Positions 58,221 through 64,000 of a stretch of 64,000 nucleotides of DNA are shown in pieces. Location of the stretch: the NCBI GenBank assembly GCA_022457155.1, contig JAJGOT010000194.1:62001-126000 (forward strand), in the 5' to 3' direction. The position numbers and the translations under genes were made by a program. The DNA is from Cladopsammia gracilis (lineage: Eukaryota > Cnidaria > Anthozoa > Scleractinia > Dendrophylliidae). The stretch's first letter is position 1; each line of letters begins with the position of its first letter. Below the pieces are notes generated by a model. It did no database searches. It had not been told where the DNA came from and saw only the letters and a list, made by a program, of their open reading frames with translations.

Positions 58221-58941
58221 GTTGCAGACTTAGGCTGACTTAGGTTGACTTAGGTTGACTTAGGCCAAGTCTACTTAAGCCGGGGTGTAGTGTGTAGTGT
58301 GAACACACTATACTTATCTTCAAATTCTCACCCAGGCAAAAACGTAACTTATAAAACCGGGCTGGTAATGTTCCAGCCCGGTTTAAATATCTTAGTTTTA
58401 ATTTTAAGAACATTCTAAGTGTTCAACCAAAAAACAAAACAGCATTCATTTATTCAAGATGATTCAAGGGGTGAAATTGCAATCCCAAATTTGTTAGTAA
58501 TCATGAACACATTCAGCTTAGACGACTGAGTAAAGATAGCTTACACTTAACAAATTATTCGTTTTTGGAAAAGAATATTTAGCGTTAATTAAAGAAACTA
58601 ACGGTATGTTCGATTGAACGTATTCCGGAATAAGAATTTGAAGAATGGTCACAACAAATCGCGTTGGGAGCTACTGGAAAACTAAACAGCTGCTATTGTT
58701 GTATTTTAAGCATGTTTTGCCAGATTAATACTGCAAGTTTGCTTGAACCAACAATTCTCAGAGACTAGTCTGTTTAGTCCTATTCCGGAATACGGTCAAT
58801 CGAACGCCCTCTAAGCGTTGATTAAAGAAAACTAAGTGTTCAGTGTAGATACAACTCAGACAATTTACTTTCATTGTCTAGAAGGGCAATTTTAGGATTT
58901 TTGTAGTTCACTTATATATATTTATTGAGTTGGCGTTAATT

Positions 58942-60282
58942 ACTCATGCGCGTAGCGGCATGAGTTATAAAATGCCCTCCGTTTTTCTTTTTTTTATTAT
59001 TTTTGTGTGTCACGATTTTGCATGCAAATTTATTCACGCATATTTTAAATTGTGCATTTCCGGTCCACAGCTTTTCTCTTTACACTTCCTGTTTAGTGAC
59101 TTCCGGCTACTCTCACTTCCGACAAAACATCGTTACTGAAGTGTCACGACAGTTTCTCCTACAACCCCACTCACAATAGTAATGTTCACGTCAGGCATAT
59201 ACATTATACTTTCACAAGAATGACTGGCTTCATTGTGGTACAGCCTTCATTTATAAAACATTCAATGTCGGGGGTCTTCTTATATTGTTTAAATTATTAA
59301 AATAGAAATTGCTTCTTTTCTTATGGTACATTGAAATATAAGACAAATGCTTGATACGCATGAGCATGACAAACATTTTCCGTCATTTGGTCTTATTGGT
59401 GTATAACTCAGTCCTGTATTTCTCCCATCGAGGTAAACGTTGCTTTTATACACAGCATACAACTTGAGGCCGAATTTGTCGCGATTCTGAAAAACTAAGA
59501 GCTATTTTTAATCAGAGTTCTTCCGAGGCAAAAATGCCAAACATCGATCTCTCGCACTGGCAAGCATATTGTCAATTTATTCCCCTTTTACTGCCGATTC
59601 TTTACAGTGCCTGTGTCGGAGCAGTGCTCGCAGCCTGTGGTGGGTAATTTCAAGACTTTTAAAGAAAGAACAATAGAAACACACGGCAAAACAGCGTCCT
59701 TACTTCAGCCCATCAGATTTAATAAAAAATTTGGACTTCGGGACTGGACTTCTGTGGATTATGGACTATGGAATGCATGTCATATTAATGTCGATTTTTA
59801 CTGACTTTATTGGTTTTTGTGGTTACTAGGTTACTAGTAACCACTATGTTGTCACCTGTGTAAGTAAGTCCGACTTTCCGAAGCGCGAAGTTGTGCCGAG
59901 TTCACCCGATTGCTGTACGATGAGACAGTTCTGATAGCTTCGGATTGGACGACTGGATTGTCAAGGCAGTTCTGTTTGTACGTGCGTGCTTTGGATCCTT
60001 GAGAAAGGTAAATGGGGCATTCTCGTTCTTTTTACTGCTTTACCAAGCACAGGCTTCACCAAATGTGGCCAAGTATTGTTTTCAAATATTATTTTAGGTG
60101 TTTTCGTGGTTTGGAAAAAGGGTTTAGTGAAACATCGAGCTGTGAATCGAAGTGTTTGTTTGCAGACCAAAGACTATCCGAACTCATGATTCAAACGAGG
60201 AAAAGCGAGCACAGAAAAATTGGTAACTTCAATCAACGCGTCTTAGAGTCTCATGCGCATGAGTATAGGGTTAGTGTAGCCT
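58942..60282. other. About 1.3-kb insertion specific to the fourth GPCR copy
   Basis: Paralogous sequence ends at gttaatt (58,941) and resumes at gtttttaaatctcgacc (60,286). The insert begins actcatgcgcg and ends gcgcatgagt, an inverted 10-bp pair. Its short open frames have no recognised domain. Probably a non-autonomous transposon, family unknown. Confidence 0.5.
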
Positions 60283-60341
60283 CTTGTTGTTTTTAAATCT
60301 CGACCACTCCGAGAGTACAACAGTTAAAAAATGACCCGATA

Positions 60342-61280
60342 CTAATAATTCTCTACAGTCTTCAGAGACCTTAAAGTAACACCACTGATGCAAGCATCTG
60401 AATAATCATTCAAAGAGGAGCGTTTTCGCTGACATGGACACCTAAATATATTTTTCACAGACGTCTGAAATTCAGGCATTTTGAAGCTGCAAACAAATGG
60501 ATTTAGAAACGAATTCGCATATTGTGTTGCAAAGATAATTTGCGCTATGAACAAAGTGTTTTTGTCAGGAACGTAGCTTGTGAAGGCAACTCCGACACCA
60601 TTAGGCAAACAAGTAATTATTGATAAAATTGTCACAATAAATAGAGTCTTGGCAATCTTTCTGTTCTGTACCATGGATCTGACTGTTGTACTGGCCAGTT
60701 GGTTGCGTCTTGTGGAAATCAAAATCGCGAGATATGCTGCAGTGATGACCACGACTAGAATTATAACAGTAATGGCCATCACAAATCTATAGGGATTGTT
60801 ACTGTTTGTACTATATACATCAAATTGTATAGTTATAGTTGCATTTATGGATGCAATAAGCCAAACGATTCCCGCAGAGACATGGTAGTGCCACATGTTT
60901 AACATGCGATGACGAAATGGCCACAAAATAGCGAACATTCTCTCTAAAGATATCAAAGGCAAAGACGATATCGAAGACATTATTCCTAAACATTCAATTA
61001 CAAGTGCTGTTTGAATTACGATGTTACTAGTATCTTTTCCCATGATCGCTGTAATGCCATTCCACAGCCAAAAGGTGAGTGATATTCCCACTGTGATATC
61101 AGCAACTGCAAGATTGATTAGCAGATAGCTGGTGCGCTTCAACCGATTTCGAATGTTCCAGAAGATGTAAACTGTGATACAATTTCCTGTAAGGATCAGA
61201 ACTACTTCACAGGTGAATACAACTATCCAAGGAACGTCCACAAATATCAGAAAGTTGTAATTCTGGCTTGTGTTGGTCAT
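60342..61280 (-). CDS. Rhodopsin-class (class A) GPCR, orphan, copy 4
   Basis: 312 residues, nearly identical to copy 3. GN, LAVAD, SLERMFAILWP and TCLPNG are all kept. The TM7 motif is NPFVC, so the tyrosine of NPxxY is lost by one TAC-to-TGC change; that tyrosine takes part in activation in most class A receptors. TM3 also has SSLPLIS where copy 3 has SSLALIS. The open frame is otherwise clean, so it may be a recent copy beginning to decay or a receptor with altered signalling. Upstream sequence and the tttttcag before the ATG are shared with copy 3. Its downstream flank carries the 1.3-kb insertion. Confidence 0.88.
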   Translation of the reverse strand: MTNTSQNYNFLIFVDVPWIVVFTCEVVLILTGNCITVYIFWNIRNRLKRTSYLLINLAVADITVGISLTFWLWNGITAIMGKDTSNIVIQTALVIECLGIMSSISSLPLISLERMFAILWPFRHRMLNMWHYHVSAGIVWLIASINATITIQFDVYSTNSNNPYRFVMAITVIILVVVITAAYLAILISTRRNQLASTTVRSMVQNRKIAKTLFIVTILSIITCLPNGVGVAFTSYVPDKNTLFIAQIIFATQYANSFLNPFVCSFKMPEFQTSVKNIFRCPCQRKRSSLNDYSDACISGVTLRSLKTVENY

Positions 61281-62084
61281 TGTGACTGAAAAACTAAATT
61301 ATAGAGTCGACGTTTTACACACCAGCTGTTTTTCAAGGTGATTTCATGGGGTTCGGCTGTCTTACAGTTCCTCCGTTGTTACGTGATTGGATAACATTGA
61401 AGTCTCTATAGCAATTAAGCTTTTAGTCTAAAATATGATTGTGCATGCATTTAATTAAACACTGTCTAATCGCAAAGGTTAGCCCAAAGGCAATATTATA
61501 AGAAAATGTTCGCTCTTAATGTGGTTGATTCTCACCAGTTTCACTAAGAACATGTCGCCAAATAACAGATAAAACTATCTTGTAAAAGGAAATTGTGATC
61601 ATCGAAGCAAATTTATTTATTAATTAATTCAGCTTGTGGTCTTCCGCTGAAGAAGCTTAGCGACAGTTTTACTTGAATTCTGTAATTATAATCGCAACAA
61701 GAAGAGCAACTTTGTAACAATATTTTATCATTTTATCGGCACGAGGGTTAGGTTAGGCTTCTTTTCTTTAGGACAACTTCACCAGGACTTTTTCCCTATG
61801 CTACCATCATATTATTTAAAACTTCATATTGTGGGTCTTCTGAATTGAAAGCTGTCCGTGCTCTTACCCTGCATGCATAAAGCAATTTTACTCTGAATCT
61901 TTAAAACATCAAGGGATACTTCTTTAGCGTTCTATTTATAAAAGATTTTTAAAACAATGGCATAAACATTTCTCGATCTTATTCACAGCTTAAAAGACAC
62001 TACAGCGACTACAACTACTTTGTACATTTTGACAAGTTACTCACCCTGTTTAGCACCAAAACCACATTTTCTTGGCATTGCATA

Positions 62085-62192
62085 ATTCAAAAGGAGACAG
62101 AAAGAACTCTCCTGACGTGTATAACCATCCAAGGAACTCCATTGAACAATGGAGAGTCGATGTGACTCGTGCTGGTCATTGTAACATAACTA
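62085..62192 (-). pseudogene. N-terminal relic of a fifth GPCR
   Basis: On the minus strand from the ATG at about 62,181: MTSTSHIDSPLFNGVPWMVI, aligned with the start of copies 3-4 (MTNTSQN...VPWIVV). It falls out of alignment after about 25 codons. Nothing of TM2-TM7 follows. Confidence 0.7.
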
Positions 62193-62645
62193 TCACTAAA
62201 ATCCACACAACTGCAGCCTTGTCAATTTCTCGAATTACAGCTGCTTCTAGAGACCGTTGTTTTTCTCAGTCATGGTGAATATATTCTATTTTCTCGTAAA
62301 TGCAAAAAGTATTAATGGAACTGCAACGTCCACTGAATGGAAATTTTAATTACATCGAAACTGAATAAAGATATTTTCACACAACAGGCCTCTGACCTCC
62401 TGTGATGCTATAACCAATAAACAATACTTTTAAACAAAATGTTATGACGTGTACAATCTCGCGGGTCTTTTTTATTTTATTTTGTTTCATTATTAAAATA
62501 TTTGCTTTCAAAGTGGTTAAATGAATATTTATAAATGAAAATAGAGATTAGTTTCTGAAGAAACTGTGGTGCTGCGTCGCGGCAAATTTTTTCTAGAGGG
62601 TGTTTTCACTCACGTGACCGGCGGCCATATTGGAGTGCTAACACA
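62193..62645. other. Intergenic, no feature seen
   Basis: AT-rich sequence without a gene or clear repeat. Confidence 0.4.
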
Positions 62646-62649
62646 ATGG

Positions 62650-62978
62650 TGGTGACTAGAATGGATACTCCAAAATCAGGTTGGACACCCTATTATTATT
62701 GAGACTTATATAACGGAGTAACTGGTTAGCTTTCAGTTGAGGTTAGGGTTAGCAGTTTATATAGTTAAATTTAGGACCAAGCAACCCGAGAAGCTAGGTG
62801 GTACAGTGGTACGGTAGGCTATGTAAGCCTAAGCCTAGCTGAGGTCACAGGTCCAATCCTGAGTGGGGATTTTAGATTTTCGTTTTTACACAGTGTCGAC
62901 ATTACGTTATATAATTCTCAGTAAGTGTCCGAGGTGGTCCAACCTGATTTTGGAGTATCCATTCTAGTCACGACCCTA
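62650..62978. mobile_element. TIR element with tRNA-like interior
   Basis: gtgactagaatggatactcc and its inverse ggagtatccattctagtcac, together with caaaatcaggttggac / gtccaacctgattttg, form about 38-bp ends. The interior has ggtggtacagtggtacgg and ggtccaatcct, loosely like Pol III A and B boxes. Confidence 0.6.
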
Positions 62979-63169
62979 ACACAATAGGAAATGTATGAAT
63001 AAGAATAGAGCTAAGGTCCCACATGTCCCATAAGATTCGTTTAGACACCAATATGGCCGCCATTTCATTGTTTTGGGACACCAATATGGCCGCCGTGACG
63101 CCTCGTGAAAAAGCTCTAAAAACAACCAAGTTCATGATCAGTGATAAAGTAAAATTGGCCACAGTAAAC

Positions 63170-63475
63170 TGAAATTCAAAAGCTGATGTTTCGAGCGCTA
63201 GTCCTTGGTCAGAGCGAATCTCTAACGAAGGGCTAGCGCTCGAAACGTCAGCTTTTGAATCTCTTTACGGTGGCCAATTTACCTTACTTCCCCACCCCTC
63301 CCCCCCGTCAGCTTTTGAATCTCTTTACGGTGCAATTTACCTTACTTCCCCACCCCCCGTCAGCTTTTGAATCTCTTTACGGTGGCCAATTTACCTTACT
63401 CCTCCCCCCCACCCCCGTCAGCTTTTGAATCTCTTTACGGTGGCCAATTTACCTTATAAGGAATGACTCTGTTTA
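63170..63475. repeat. Penelope-type 3'-end relic: hairpin plus four tandem copies
   Basis: The hairpin gtttcgagcgctag / ctagcgctcgaaac (63,188-63,255) is followed by four copies of gtcagcttttgaatctcttt (starts near 63,249, 63,307, 63,359 and 63,417) separated by C-rich linkers, and ends gtttataaaaccaag. I recognise these words from the 3' ends of Penelope-like elements; no protein remains. Confidence 0.5.
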
Positions 63476-64000
63476 TAAAACCAAGTGTCTTGAATATTTA
63501 TAAGTAATGAGCCGCGTTACGCGAAAAGGGCCTGGACGACATATTTTCTTCATTTTGAGTTTTCAGCTTTTTTACCCACTTCAATCCCTACATAATATAA
63601 TGGAAGCGAAAAAAGTCCGGAAATAAAAATTAAAACCGTAAAAATCGCGTCTTGAACAGTCGCCATGAATCTCATGTAAGAAGTTGGTAAAAAGTAAAAT
63701 ATTGAAACGTGTACTAATTTCTTTTCAAACTTCTAACTGTTCTAATACTCTCGAAAGGAGGGTTAGAAAATCCTTAAATTTTATTCTAGTTACGTCTAGG
63801 CTCGATTTCCAGCCGCTTTGTGGGAGTCCGGATTAGTGCCATGAAAGTAAACGAATTTGATGGACATGTGGTATGGATATATCTAAAACAGGACACAATA
63901 TTGTCAGGAGCTTAATTCTCCTGATATTGTACAGTGTGGTGACTATAACTGAGCTCATTACGAGACAATATGCTCATATGTAGTAATGCATATGGGAAAT
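63476..64000. other. Right edge of the window
   Basis: No gene. taggctcgatttcc at 63,797 resembles the end of the 80-bp insertion at 3,931; a short inverted pair atattgtcaggagc / ctcctgatattgt lies at 63,898-63,930. Confidence 0.35.

Overview
This window looks like nuclear DNA of an animal, most likely an anthozoan cnidarian such as a stony coral. It is AT-rich, its genes have introns with GT-AG borders, and it is crowded with Penelope-like, LINE, Ty3/gypsy, tRNA-SINE and foldback-MITE sequence. It holds tandem rhodopsin-class GPCRs of a divergent kind. The species is an inference; no ribosomal or mitochondrial marker is present.

Region 1 (1-34,577, + strand) is one large gene, the DIS3-like exonuclease DIS3L (cytoplasmic exosome 3'-5' exoribonuclease). 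I reconstructed 26 exons by matching each open segment to the known family order and checking splice sites and reading phase. Together they give 2,776 nt and 924 codons, in frame to a TAA stop. The first exon or exons (start codon, first part of the PIN domain) lie left of the window. Its introns carry a Penelope remnant (intron 1), a complete but dead Ty3/gypsy element with LTRs and target duplication (intron 2, 2,506-7,123), three LINE tails, at least three tRNA-derived SINEs, a solo LTR, a 30-odd-bp minisatellite, two long (TA)n arrays and many terminal-inverted-repeat or foldback elements.

Region 2 (about 34.6-50 kb) is a rearranged duplication field. A decayed GPCR pseudogene (36.0-36.9 kb, - strand) is followed by two intact intronless-CDS GPCR genes (40,102-41,013 and 44,891-45,796, - strand). 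Each intact gene has the same 138-bp 5'-UTR intron and TATA-like box. Copies of the terminal DIS3L exon with its 3' splice site are interleaved with them at 42.0, 46.9 and 48.1 kb, with a 3' piece at 35.8 kb. The duplicated unit therefore joined the end of DIS3L to the neighbouring GPCR.

Region 3 (50-64 kb) holds a 5'-truncated LINE at 50.2 kb, another LINE tail joined to six 90-bp tandem repeats, and a second pair of near-identical GPCR genes (55,395-56,333 and 60,342-61,280, - strand) in a segmental duplication. It also has a short GPCR N-terminal relic at 62.1 kb and a Penelope-type 3'-end relic at 63.2 kb. Comparing the duplicated copies exposes several insertions against their empty sites.

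DIS3L is an RNA-decay housekeeping gene; the GPCRs are probably a lineage-specific receptor expansion. I see no functional link between them beyond shared duplication history. No CRISPR, operon or bacterial feature is present.
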